Notes under the pieces: generated by a model
The model's database searches: none
What the model was told of the DNA's origin: nothing
The model's input: the letters and a program-made list of their open reading frames with translations, nothing else
Shown here: in pieces, positions 41,905-50,663 of the stretch
How positions within the stretch are numbered: position 1 is the stretch's first letter
Layout of the letters: each line of letters opens with the position of its first letter
Program-made: the position numbers and the translations under genes
Source: an uncultured Nocardioides sp.
Lineage (GTDB): Bacteria; Actinomycetota; Actinomycetes; Propionibacteriales; Nocardioidaceae
Assembly: GCF_947488025.1 (NCBI RefSeq)
Contig: NZ_CANKYS010000014.1
Span: forward strand, 33,902-97,901
Reading direction: 5' to 3'
Length of the DNA stretch: 64,000 nt

Positions 41905-42058
41905 CGGAAACCCCCTGGATGAGGGCGATCGCGTGGCTCCGGACCGCCGGCGCCACCAACGTAGGGCATCCGGACCGCCGCCCGCCAGCACCGCTGGACC
42001 ACCCGAGGAGCGGACCCGGCAGCGCGCGCAGGCTCCACGCGGCTAGCCTTTCGTCACG

Positions 42059-43276
42059 ATGGAAGACGAGCCGAAGACACTCCTGGTCACCCTCACGGGC
42101 AAGGACCGGCCTGGCGTCACCTCAGCGATCTTCGCCGCACTGGCGGCCGCCGGCGTCGAGGTCGTCGACATCGAGCAGATCGTGCTGCGTCGTCGGCTGG
42201 TGCTGGGCATCCTCGTCACGGCGCCGCGGGACTGGAAGAAGCTGCGCGACGTCATCGAGCGCACCGCCACCGACCTCGACATGGTGGTCGAGGTGGAGCG
42301 CGGGGCCGGCGACAACCGCAGCCGCCGCGGCGAGCGCTCGCACATCACGATCATCGGCAGTCCGCTCAAGGCCTCGGCGATGTCCGCGATCGCCGGCCGC
42401 ATCGCGGACTCGGGCGCCAACATCGACAAGATCGAGCGGATGGCGCGCTACCCGGTCACCGCGATCGAGCTGCACGTCTCCGGCGCGCCGGCCGACACGC
42501 TGCGCCCGCTCCTCGCGGTCGAGGCCGTCAAGCAGGGCATCGACCTCGCCGTCCAGCGCGACTCCCTGCACCGCCGCGGCATCCGGCTGATCGTGATGGA
42601 CGTCGACTCCACCCTGATCCAGGGCGAGGTCATCGAGATGCTGGCCGCGCACGCGGGCCAGGAGGCCGAGGTCGCCCGGGTGACCGAGGCGGCGATGCGT
42701 GGGGATCTCGACTTCGAGGCGTCCCTGCGCGAGCGGGTCGCCCTGCTGGAGGGCGTGCCGGAGTCGGCGCTCGACGAGGTCTACGACTCGATCGAGCTCG
42801 CGCCCGGCGCCCGCACGATGGTGCGCACGCTGCGCCGGCTGGGCTACCGCTTCGCGATCGTCTCCGGGGGCTTCACCCAGATCACCGACCGCCTCGCGGC
42901 CGACCTCGGCATCCACTTCGCCCGGGCCAACGAGCTCGAGGTCGTCGACGGCCGGCTCACCGGACGCATCGTCGGCGACGTCGTCGACCGGGCGGGCAAG
43001 GCGGTGGCGCTGCGCGAGTTCGCCGCGGAGGTCGGCGTACCACTGGACGCGGTGATCGCCATCGGCGACGGGGCGAACGACCTCGACATGCTCAACGCCG
43101 CCGGGCTGGGCATCGCCTACAACGCCAAGCCGATGGTCCGCGACGCGGCCGACACGGCCGTCAACGTTCCCTACCTCGACGCGATCCTCTACCTGCTCGG
43201 CATCTCGCGCGAGCAGATCGAGGAGGCCGACGCGGCCGTCGGCATCACGACGCCCGCGCCACCGCTCACCGGCTGA
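42059..43276 (+). CDS. serB: Phosphoserine phosphatase with N-terminal ACT domains
   Basis: 405 residues, like mycobacterial SerB2. Two ACT domains (about 8-80 and 98-175) precede a HAD phosphatase. The catalytic motif is VMDVDSTLIQGEV (Asp near 181), motif II IVSGGFTQIT and motif IV AIGDGANDLDML. It makes serine from phosphoserine in the last step of the phosphorylated pathway; ACT domains bind serine for feedback control in homologues. TAGCCT (42044-42049) is 9 nt before the ATG. Its 3' end overlaps the PrmC-like gene by 11 bp. Confidence 0.96.
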   Translation: MEDEPKTLLVTLTGKDRPGVTSAIFAALAAAGVEVVDIEQIVLRRRLVLGILVTAPRDWKKLRDVIERTATDLDMVVEVERGAGDNRSRRGERSHITIIGSPLKASAMSAIAGRIADSGANIDKIERMARYPVTAIELHVSGAPADTLRPLLAVEAVKQGIDLAVQRDSLHRRGIRLIVMDVDSTLIQGEVIEMLAAHAGQEAEVARVTEAAMRGDLDFEASLRERVALLEGVPESALDEVYDSIELAPGARTMVRTLRRLGYRFAIVSGGFTQITDRLAADLGIHFARANELEVVDGRLTGRIVGDVVDRAGKAVALREFAAEVGVPLDAVIAIGDGANDLDMLNAAGLGIAYNAKPMVRDAADTAVNVPYLDAILYLLGISREQIEEADAAVGITTPAPPLTG

Positions 43277-44036
43277 CGCCGATCGCGACGCACCCCCCGA
43301 CCTCGTCGTCGGTCTCGACGTACGTCGCCAGCCCAGCCGCTGCCATCGCGCCCGTCGTCAGCCCCGCCTGGGCGGGACTGGTCTCGACGAGCAGCGCACC
43401 GCCGGGCGCCAGCCAGCGGACGGCGTCCGCCGCGAGGCGCCGGTGCAGGTCCACACCGTCGGCGCCACCGTCGAGCGCGACCCGGGGCTCGTGGTCACGC
43501 GCCTCGGGCGGCATGTCGGCGACCCGGGCCGTGGGCACGTAGGGGGCGTTGGCCGCCAGCACCGCGACCCGGCCGACGAGGTGGCCCGGCAGCGCGTCGT
43601 ACAGGTCACCGCGGTGGAGCGCGGCGGACGGGGAGTTGGACCGCGCGCAGGAGAGCGCCGTCGCGCTCACGTCGCACGCGTGCACCTCGGCGTCCGTGCC
43701 CTCCAGGGTGGCGGCGACCGGCGCGACCCCGCAGCACATCTCGACCACGACGGAGCGCCCACCCGCTGGGGCGGCGTCGGCCCCGTCCCTGGCCAGCCGG
43801 GCCAGCAGCTCCGTCCTGCGTCGGGGCACGAAGACGCCCGGGGCGACCACCAGCCGCCTGCCGAGGAACTCGACCCAGCCGAGCACGGTCTCCAGCGGCT
43901 CTCCCGCGACCCGGCGCGCGAGGAGGCGCTCGAGCTTTGCGACGGAGTCGGCCGCGTCCTCGAGGAGCGCAGCCTCGTCCTCGGCCCACACACAGCCGGC
44001 TGCGCGGAGCCGCGCCGCGACCTGCGGATCGCTCAC
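43266..44036 (-). CDS. PrmC-related N5-glutamine methyltransferase-like protein
   Basis: 256 residues. It has the PrmC arrangement: an N-terminal helical part with RRVAGEPLETVLGWVEFLGRRL, then FVPRRRTELL, a SAM loop VVEMCCGVAPVAATL and the substrate motif NAPYVP. Classical PrmC/HemK has NPPY there; Ala replaces the first Pro. A named PrmC-related subfamily of actinobacteria carries this form; its target is not established. GTG 44036 overlaps the SixA-like phosphatase stop as GTGA. Confidence 0.85.
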   Translation of the reverse strand: MSDPQVAARLRAAGCVWAEDEAALLEDAADSVAKLERLLARRVAGEPLETVLGWVEFLGRRLVVAPGVFVPRRRTELLARLARDGADAAPAGGRSVVVEMCCGVAPVAATLEGTDAEVHACDVSATALSCARSNSPSAALHRGDLYDALPGHLVGRVAVLAANAPYVPTARVADMPPEARDHEPRVALDGGADGVDLHRRLAADAVRWLAPGGALLVETSPAQAGLTTGAMAAAGLATYVETDDEVGGCVAIGVSR

Positions 44037-44578
44037 GCAGCCCCGACGTGGAACGCCTCGAGGCGGGCCGCGCCGGGCCCGAGGTCGGCCCAGTCGACGT
44101 CGACGGCGAACACCGCGACGGCCGAGGTGGGGAAGCCACGCGTCAGCATGGTGGTCGTCGCCTCCGCGTCGCCCTCGCCGTCGTCGACGAGCTCGGCGAG
44201 CGAGCCCACGGTCGGGTTGTGGCCGATGACCACCAGGGTCCGGACGTCGGGCGCGGTCTCGCGGACGAGGTCGAACGCCGAGTCGGTGCCGGCGGCGTAG
44301 AGGGCGTCGGAGAGGACGGCGAGGTCCTCGTCCCACCCGGCGCCGGCGGCGACCCGCTCCCACGTCTGCTGCGTGCGGAGGGCGTCGGAGACGAGGGCGA
44401 CGTCGGGGTCGATGCCGTGGTCGCTCATCCAGCGTCCGGCGGCCTCCGCGTCGCCCAGGCCGCGGTCGGCCAAGGCGCGCGCGTGGTCGGTGCTCGCACT
44501 GTGCTCGGCCTTGGCGTGGCGCATGACGACGAGCCTGCGCCGACCCGCGCCGGACGCCTCCCTCACTGACTCCTGCAT
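44033..44578 (-). CDS. SixA-like histidine phosphatase
   Basis: 181 residues. The phosphohistidine motif is LVVMRHAKAEHS near 17, with LADRGLGDAEAAGRWM typical of SixA. A second His lies in VVIGHNPTVGSLAELV. SixA removes phosphate from His in signalling proteins; the actinobacterial relatives are not characterised. ATG 44578 is 33 bp from the divergent cphB start. The downstream methyltransferase is coupled. Confidence 0.9.
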   Translation of the reverse strand: MQESVREASGAGRRRLVVMRHAKAEHSASTDHARALADRGLGDAEAAGRWMSDHGIDPDVALVSDALRTQQTWERVAAGAGWDEDLAVLSDALYAAGTDSAFDLVRETAPDVRTLVVIGHNPTVGSLAELVDDGEGDAEATTTMLTRGFPTSAVAVFAVDVDWADLGPGAARLEAFHVGAA

Positions 44579-44611
44579 TGGTCCAGCCTTCCAGCCGCTA
44601 GCCTGCCTGTC

Positions 44612-45589
44612 ATGCCCAGGGGACCACTCATGATCATCGGGGGTGCCGAGGACAAGGTGCGCAAGCCCACCATCCTCAAGCACTTCGTCGCCCTGAGCGG
44701 CGGCGAGGACGCGCGCATCGCCGTGATCCCGACCGCCTCCTCGCTCGGACGCGAGGTGGTGGACGTCTACGACGCGCTCTTCACGAAGTTCGGTGCGGCC
44801 AGCGTCGACGCCGTACGTCCGGAGTCACGCGAGCAGGCGCACGACCCGGTGCTGGTGAAGGCCCTCGACGAGGCCACCGGCATCTTCATGACCGGCGGCA
44901 ACCAGCTCAAGCTGTCGTCCATCGTGTGCGGCACCCCGGTGGGCGAGGCGATCATGCGCGCCCACGAGCGTGGTGCGGTCGTCGCCGGCACGTCGGCGGG
45001 CGCAAGCATCCAGTCGTCCCACATGGTCGCCTTCGGCGTCGGCGGGTCGACCCCCAAGCAGCGGATGACCCAGGTGGCCGCAGGCCTCGGCCTCGTGGAC
45101 ACGGCCGTGATCGACCAGCACTTCGACCAGCGCAATCGCTACGGGCGCCTGCTGATGATCGTCGCGCAGAGCCCGCAGCTGCTCGGCATCGGCGTGGACG
45201 AGGACACCTGCGGGCTCGTCGAGGACATCGACGGCGACCTGGTCATGCGGGTGCTCGGCAAGGGGGCCGTGACGATCTTCGACGGCTCCCGCATGGTCTC
45301 CAACGCCTACGAGGCCACCCGCTCCTCCCCCCTCCTGGCCAGCGGCGTGCTGTTCCACACGCTTCCCGAGGGCACGGTCTTCAACCTCTCCACCCGGGCG
45401 CTGGTGCCGCAGGAGCCGGTCGTCGATCCGGAGGACGCCGACGAGGTCGCCGAGGCGACCCGTGACCTGCGCCAGATGGTCCGCGACATCGCCGCCGCCG
45501 ACGCGACCCCCGCAGCGATCCGCCGCCGCCTCAAGCTGCGCCGCGGCTCGACCCCCCAGACCCCCGACCCGACCCAGGGAGACGATTGA
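44612..45589 (+). CDS. cphB: Cyanophycinase
   Basis: 325 residues. The serine exopeptidase signature GTSAGASIQ is near residue 128, after LMIIGGAEDK and GIFMTGGNQLKLS. The enzyme hydrolyses cyanophycin (poly-Asp with Arg side chains) into beta-Asp-Arg dipeptides. A polar C-terminal extension of about 50 residues, with RRRLKLRR, is longer than in cyanobacteria. TAGCCT (44599-44604) is 7 nt before the ATG. The stop overlaps the cphA start as TGATG. Confidence 0.94.
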   Translation: MPRGPLMIIGGAEDKVRKPTILKHFVALSGGEDARIAVIPTASSLGREVVDVYDALFTKFGAASVDAVRPESREQAHDPVLVKALDEATGIFMTGGNQLKLSSIVCGTPVGEAIMRAHERGAVVAGTSAGASIQSSHMVAFGVGGSTPKQRMTQVAAGLGLVDTAVIDQHFDQRNRYGRLLMIVAQSPQLLGIGVDEDTCGLVEDIDGDLVMRVLGKGAVTIFDGSRMVSNAYEATRSSPLLASGVLFHTLPEGTVFNLSTRALVPQEPVVDPEDADEVAEATRDLRQMVRDIAAADATPAAIRRRLKLRRGSTPQTPDPTQGDD

Positions 45590-48363
45590 TGAGCGAGCGC
45601 CCCACCCCGGACCTGGAGATCGTCGAGACGCGCGTCTACCGCGGTGCCAACGTCTGGTCCTACGACAAGTCGATCCACCTCGTGGTCGACCTGGGCTCGC
45701 TCGAGCAGTTTCCCAGCAACACGATCCCCGGGTTCACCGACGACCTGGTCGCGATGCTGCCCGGTCTCCGGGAGCACTCCTGCTCGCGCGGCCGCCGTGG
45801 CGGCTTCCTCGAGCGCCTCAACGAGGGCACCTGGCTGGGCCACGTCGCCGAGCACGTCGCGCTGGCCCTGCAGCAGCTCGTCGGCCACGACATCCGGCGC
45901 GGCAAGACCCGGCAGGTCAAGGGCCAGCCCGGTCGCTACAACATCATCTACGGCTACATCGAGGAGAACGTCGGCCTCACCGCCGGCCGCCTCGCCGTCC
46001 GGCTCGTCAACCACCTGGTCGAGGGCGATCCCGACTTCGACTGGGAGACCGAGCGCGACGACTTCATCCGGCGCGCCGAGCGCACGGCGTTCGGGCCGTC
46101 GACGCAGGCGATCGTGGACGAGGCGGTGTCGCGCGACATCCCGTGGATCCGGCTCAACCAGTACTCCCTCGTCCAGCTCGGGCAGGGCGTCCACGCCAAG
46201 CGCATCCGGGCCACGATGACGTCCGAGACGTCGTCCATCGCCGTCGACATCGCCTCCGACAAGGACCTCACCACCAAGCTGCTCGGTGCCGCCGGGCTGC
46301 CCGTGCCCAAGCAGGAGTCGGTCCGCACCGAGGAGGGCGCCGTCGCGGCCGCGCGCCGCATCGGCTACCCCGTCGTGCTCAAGCCGCTCGACGGCAACCA
46401 CGGACGCGGGGTGTGCCTCGACATGCAGGACGAGGACGACGTACGCGCCGCGTTCCCGGTGGCGCACGACCAGTCGCGGCGCGGCAACGTCATCGTCGAG
46501 TCCTTCGTGACCGGCAAGGACTACCGCTGCCTCATCATCGACGGGCGGATGGTGGCGATCGCCGAGCGCGTGCCGGCGTCCGTGACCGGTGACGGTACGT
46601 CGACGGTGCAGGCGCTGGTCGACCTCACCAACGCCGACCCACGCCGCGGGGTCGGCCACGAGAAGGTCCTGACCCGGATCAAGGTCGACGAGGCAGCCAT
46701 CGAGGTGCTCGCCGACCAGGGCCACACGCTCGACTCGGTGCCCGCCGAGGGCGAGATGGTCAAGCTCGCGCTCACCGGCAACATGTCCACCGGCGGCATC
46801 TCCATCGACCGCACCTTCGAGGCCCACCCGGAGAACGTCGAGATCGCCGAGGAGGCCGCCCGGATGGTCGGTCTCGACATCGCCGGCATCGACTTCATCT
46901 GCCCCGACATCACCGAGCCGGTCCGCGAGGCCGGCGGCGCGATCTGCGAGGTCAACGCCGCGCCGGGCTTCCGGATGCACACGCACCCGACGATCGGTGA
47001 GCCGCAGTTCATCGCCAAGCCCGTGGTCGACATGCTCTTCCCGCCCGGCGCGACGTCGCGGATCCCGATCGTCGCGGTGACCGGCACCAACGGCAAGACG
47101 ACCACCAGCCGGATGATCAGCCACATCTTCAAGGGGATGGGCCGCAAGGTCGGCATGACCTCGACCGACGGCGTCGTCATCGACGAGCGGCTGCTGATCC
47201 GCGCCGACGCCTCCGGCCCCCGGTCCGCGCGGATGGTGCTGCAGAACCCCCGCGTCGACTTCGCGGTCTTCGAGGTCGCCCGCGGCGGCATCCTGCGCGA
47301 GGGTCTCGGCTACGAGCGCAACGACGTCGCCGTCGTCCTCAACGTGCAGCCCGACCACCTCGGCCTGCGCGGCATCGACACCGTCGAGCAGCTCGCCGAC
47401 GTCAAGGCGGTGATCGTCGAGGCCGTGCCGCGCGACGGCCACGCCGTGCTCAACGCCGACGACCCGCTGGTGCGCGAGATGCGCCGCAAGTGCTCGGGCC
47501 AGGTCGTGTGGTTCTCGATGGAGGAGCCCGGCAGCGAGGTGCGCGACATGATCGACGCGCACTGCCGTCGCGGCGGCAAGGCCATCGTGCTCAACCCGAG
47601 CGACCGCGGCGAGATGATGGTGGTGCTGCACGGCCGCCGCGAGATGCAGCTGGCGTGGACCCACCTGCTGCCCGCGACGTTCAGCGGCCGGGCCCGGATG
47701 AACGTGCAGAACGCCCTCGCCGCAGCAGCCGCCGCGTTCGCCGCCGGTGCCCCGCTCCACGACATCCGTCAGGGCCTGCGGACCTTCTCGACCAACTACT
47801 ACCTCTCCCCCGGCCGCCTCAACGAGGTCGAGGTCAACGGCGTCAACGTGATCGTCGACTACTGCCACAACGCGCCGGGCATGAAGATGCTCGGTGACTT
47901 CGTGGACCGGATCGGCGAGTCGCTCGAGTCCTCCCACGACCTCGCCCGCCCCTCGCGGATCGGCATCATCGCCACCGCCGGCGACCGCCGCGACCAGGAC
48001 ATGCGCGAGCTCGGGCAGATCGCGGCCCAACACTTCGACGTGTGCATCGTGCGGGAGGACGTGGCCCTCCGCGGCCGCGACCGCGGCGCGACCGCCCAGC
48101 TCGTCCTCGACGGCGTACGCGCCGCGATGGCTGACGGCGCCCGCTGCAAGCAGGCCGAGCTGGTGCTGGAGGAGATCGAGGCCGTGCGCCACGCGATGAG
48201 CCGCGCCAACCGTGGCGACCTCGTGGTCGTGTGCGTCGACAAGCATGCCGAGGTGATGGCCGAGCTGGAGAACTGGTCCGACGTCGCCCAGGCCGGGTCC
48301 GTCGCCAACCCCGACGCGCCGTCGGCGGACCCCGACTACGTGCCGCCGGCCACCGACGCGTGA
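45589..48363 (+). CDS. cphA: Cyanophycin synthetase
   Basis: 924 residues in three parts. The N-terminal domain (about 1-160) begins ETRVYRGANVWSYDKSIH. The ATP-grasp domain (about 215-485) has VVLKPLDGNHGRGV and CEVNAAPGFRMH. The Mur-ligase domain (490-890) has the P-loop VTGTNGKTTTSRM near 497 and the YYLSPGRLN and DYCHNAPGMKML segments. It adds Asp to the backbone and then Arg to each side chain, storing N and C in the cytoplasm. ATG 45589 with GGGAG upstream was preferred to the TTG three bases earlier. It is coupled to cphB upstream and to a cupin downstream by GTGA. Confidence 0.96.
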   Translation: MSERPTPDLEIVETRVYRGANVWSYDKSIHLVVDLGSLEQFPSNTIPGFTDDLVAMLPGLREHSCSRGRRGGFLERLNEGTWLGHVAEHVALALQQLVGHDIRRGKTRQVKGQPGRYNIIYGYIEENVGLTAGRLAVRLVNHLVEGDPDFDWETERDDFIRRAERTAFGPSTQAIVDEAVSRDIPWIRLNQYSLVQLGQGVHAKRIRATMTSETSSIAVDIASDKDLTTKLLGAAGLPVPKQESVRTEEGAVAAARRIGYPVVLKPLDGNHGRGVCLDMQDEDDVRAAFPVAHDQSRRGNVIVESFVTGKDYRCLIIDGRMVAIAERVPASVTGDGTSTVQALVDLTNADPRRGVGHEKVLTRIKVDEAAIEVLADQGHTLDSVPAEGEMVKLALTGNMSTGGISIDRTFEAHPENVEIAEEAARMVGLDIAGIDFICPDITEPVREAGGAICEVNAAPGFRMHTHPTIGEPQFIAKPVVDMLFPPGATSRIPIVAVTGTNGKTTTSRMISHIFKGMGRKVGMTSTDGVVIDERLLIRADASGPRSARMVLQNPRVDFAVFEVARGGILREGLGYERNDVAVVLNVQPDHLGLRGIDTVEQLADVKAVIVEAVPRDGHAVLNADDPLVREMRRKCSGQVVWFSMEEPGSEVRDMIDAHCRRGGKAIVLNPSDRGEMMVVLHGRREMQLAWTHLLPATFSGRARMNVQNALAAAAAAFAAGAPLHDIRQGLRTFSTNYYLSPGRLNEVEVNGVNVIVDYCHNAPGMKMLGDFVDRIGESLESSHDLARPSRIGIIATAGDRRDQDMRELGQIAAQHFDVCIVREDVALRGRDRGATAQLVLDGVRAAMADGARCKQAELVLEEIEAVRHAMSRANRGDLVVVCVDKHAEVMAELENWSDVAQAGSVANPDAPSADPDYVPPATDA

Positions 48364-48725
48364 GGATCCTCGACCTCGCGGCGCTGCCCCACCGACCGAT
48401 CGACGCCCACGGGAGCCGTGGCTTCTCGATCGGCGCCTTCGGACTCGGCGCCGACACCCACCTGGTGGCCGTCACGCTCGCTCCCGGCGGCGTGATCGGT
48501 CGTCACCCGGCCGTCGGACGCCAGCTGCTCGTCGTACTCCACGGTGAGGGCGAGGTCGCCGGCGCCGAGGGCGAGGTGCACCGGATCGTGCCGGGCCAGG
48601 CCGCGGTCTGGGAGCCCGGCGAGCTGCACGAGACCCGCTCGCCGACGGGCATGTCCGCGATGATCGTCGAGGGCGACCTCGACATCGGCGCGCCCGGCGA
48701 GCAGGTGGACCCGGGCGACGTCTGA
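48360..48725 (+). CDS. Small cupin-fold protein in the cyanophycin operon
   Basis: 121 residues. A cupin core is readable as THLVAVTLAPGGVIGRHPAVGRQLLVVLHGEGEV and PGQAAVWEPGELHETRSPTG. The first motif keeps one His (GRHP) and the second has GELHE. It may bind a metal or a small ligand. GTG 48360 overlaps the cphA stop by four bases, so it is translated with cphA. Its job in cyanophycin metabolism is unknown; regulation or metabolite binding is possible. Confidence 0.8.
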   Translation: MRILDLAALPHRPIDAHGSRGFSIGAFGLGADTHLVAVTLAPGGVIGRHPAVGRQLLVVLHGEGEVAGAEGEVHRIVPGQAAVWEPGELHETRSPTGMSAMIVEGDLDIGAPGEQVDPGDV

Positions 48726-48737
48726 CGGTCCGTCGTT

Positions 48738-48859
48738 CGGTGGGTGAGGCACGTTCTGAGCCTCCGGAAGATGTCCTGCTCACCGCTGGCCGGTCGCTCG
48801 ATGACCCAGCGGTGGGTGAGACATGTTCTGAGCCTCCGGAAGTTGTCCTGCTCACCGCT
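48738..48859. repeat. Two direct copies of a 50-bp repeat between convergent operons
   Basis: Copies lie at 48738-48787 and 48810-48859, a period of 72 bp, and differ at 3 of 50 positions. Each begins cggtgggtgag and ends ctcaccgct, so ggtgag/ctcacc can pair at the ends into a hairpin. The repeats lie between the convergent cupin and Mur-ligase genes. No protein is encoded. Confidence 0.85.
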
Positions 48860-48916
48860 CCGCAACGTCGCCGTACGTCGGCGGGAAGGCGTCGTACGCC
48901 TGCGCCCAGCCGCCGC

Positions 48917-50632
48917 TCATGCGCTCGCCGCCCGCACCTTCTGCGACAGCGTCTCGGGCGAGTCGGGCGTGCCGCCGTGCTCGGCGATCCAGTCGTAGGC
49001 CTCCTGGCGCTCGGCGTGGCACATGAGGCCGACGACGTCACCGGGCCGGGCCCGCTCGACCAGCGCGGCGAGGCACTCGACCTCGGTGCCGAAGGTGTCG
49101 ATGTCGGTGACGCCGACCCGGGCGGCGCCGGCGCGCAGGAGGTCGTCGATCTCCTTCATCGTGCGACCGCGGAGGTACCACTCCTTGTGGCCGATGGCGA
49201 CGACGTCGCTGCCCTTGGCGCCGATCTCACCGAGCGCGTCGATGAGCTCGTCGGTGCGGTCCCCGACGGCGCCGAGGCCCAGCAGCAGGCGCGCGCCGGG
49301 GCGTCGTACGCCCGCCATGATCTCCAGGAGCGCCTCGAGGCCGGCCTCGTTGTGGGCGAGGTCCATCACGACCGAGATGCTGTCGCCGTCGTCGGCGGGG
49401 CCGTCCGCACCAGGCACGGAGAAGAAGTTCATCCGGCCCGGGTTGTGCTCGGCGTCGGGACGGAACGACGTGAGGCCGGCAACCACGGCGTCGCGGGGCA
49501 GGCCCACGGCGAGGGCGGCGGACGCGGCCGCGAGCGCGTTCTCGATGTTGAAGCGGGACAGCCCGGCGAGCGTCATCGGGACGTCCACGAGCTCGACCAG
49601 CGGGTCGGGGTCGGCGCCCGGTGCCAGCACGGTGATCCAGCCGTCGATCACGGTCGTGGCCCGGCCGCCGTCGGTGAGCACCTCGCGCACGGCCGGCGAG
49701 TCGGGGTCACGGCTGAAGATCCACGGCTGCGCCGAGATCACGGCGCGCATGGCCAGCACCCGCGGGTCGTCGCCGTTGAGCACCGACCAGCCGTCCTTGC
49801 GGGTGATCCGTGGGACGACGGACTTCACCTCGGCGAGCTGGTCGACCGTGTCGATGCCCTGCAGGCCGAGGTGGTCGGCCGTCACGTTGGTCACCACCGA
49901 CACGTCGTTGCGGGTGATCCCGATGCCCTTGAGCAGGATGCCGCCGCGCGCGGTCTCGGTCACCGCGAGCTGGACGCCGTCCAGCCCGAGCGCGCGCCCG
50001 GCGCCGGAGGGCCCGGAGTAGTCCCCTGCCTCGACGAGCACGCCGTCGCGGTAGATGCCGTCGGTGTTCGACCAGCCGACCACCAGGCCGCTCGTGCGCG
50101 CGATGTGGGCGACCATCCGGCTGGTGGTGGTCTTGCCGTTGGTGCCGGTCACCGCGACGACGGGGATGGTCGGCGTGATGGTGGCGGGCCGGTCACCGCG
50201 CGGCGCACGGGCCACCTCTGCGGCGGCGGCGCTGACGGCCGCCTCGACGTCGGGCGTCGGCAGCGCGTCGAGGGCGTGCGCGACCGCCCCGCCGAGGGCC
50301 CGCGCCCGGCCCCGGTTGCGCCAGGGGAAGGCGACGATGACCACGTCCGGGTCGGACGTGGGGCGCACGCGGACCGCGAGGCGCCGCGTGCCGGCCTCCG
50401 CCGCGATCGCGCGGACCAGGCGCTCCACGGCCCGGAGTGCGAAGCGCTGACGGAAGCCCGACCCGGCCGCGCCCGGGCGCGTCGTGCGGAGACCGATCCG
50501 GCGGGCGAACCGCAGCACCGCCTCGTCACCGGCCTCGGTGATCGTCGAGACGTCGAGGGTCAGCTTCACCGCGGCACGCGGGAAGTAGAGGTTGGGGCCT
50601 TCGAGGACGCGCAGCTCGACGAGGGAGGTCAC
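48917..50632 (-). CDS. CphA-like Mur ligase without ATP-grasp domain
   Basis: 571 residues. The N-terminal 120 residues (VELRVLEGPNLYFPRAAVKL and later VVIVAFPWRNRGRARALGGAVAHAL) align by eye with the start and end of the CphA N-domain. The P-loop VTGTNGKTTTSRM at about 161 begins a Mur-ligase domain whose TETARGGILLKGIGI, NVTADHLGLQGIDTVDQLA and DLAHNEAGLEALL segments parallel CphA. The ATP-grasp part is absent. It could be an ATP-dependent amino-acid or peptide ligase. GTG 50632 is 6 nt after a TAGTTT -10 candidate (50644-50639). It is convergent with cphBA. Confidence 0.85.
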   Translation of the reverse strand: MTSLVELRVLEGPNLYFPRAAVKLTLDVSTITEAGDEAVLRFARRIGLRTTRPGAAGSGFRQRFALRAVERLVRAIAAEAGTRRLAVRVRPTSDPDVVIVAFPWRNRGRARALGGAVAHALDALPTPDVEAAVSAAAAEVARAPRGDRPATITPTIPVVAVTGTNGKTTTSRMVAHIARTSGLVVGWSNTDGIYRDGVLVEAGDYSGPSGAGRALGLDGVQLAVTETARGGILLKGIGITRNDVSVVTNVTADHLGLQGIDTVDQLAEVKSVVPRITRKDGWSVLNGDDPRVLAMRAVISAQPWIFSRDPDSPAVREVLTDGGRATTVIDGWITVLAPGADPDPLVELVDVPMTLAGLSRFNIENALAAASAALAVGLPRDAVVAGLTSFRPDAEHNPGRMNFFSVPGADGPADDGDSISVVMDLAHNEAGLEALLEIMAGVRRPGARLLLGLGAVGDRTDELIDALGEIGAKGSDVVAIGHKEWYLRGRTMKEIDDLLRAGAARVGVTDIDTFGTEVECLAALVERARPGDVVGLMCHAERQEAYDWIAEHGGTPDSPETLSQKVRAASA

Positions 50633-50663
50633 CCGGGGAAACTAGCGGACCGTGGTCGAGCCG

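Noticed and set aside
45307..48246. 979-codon open frame opposite cphA
   Set aside because: It is a shadow of cphA caused by high G+C codon bias; cphA has clear motifs and this frame has none.
48738..48859. Possible CRISPR array
   Set aside because: Only two 50-bp repeats with a 22-bp spacer and no cas genes. It does not fit CRISPR repeat or spacer lengths.
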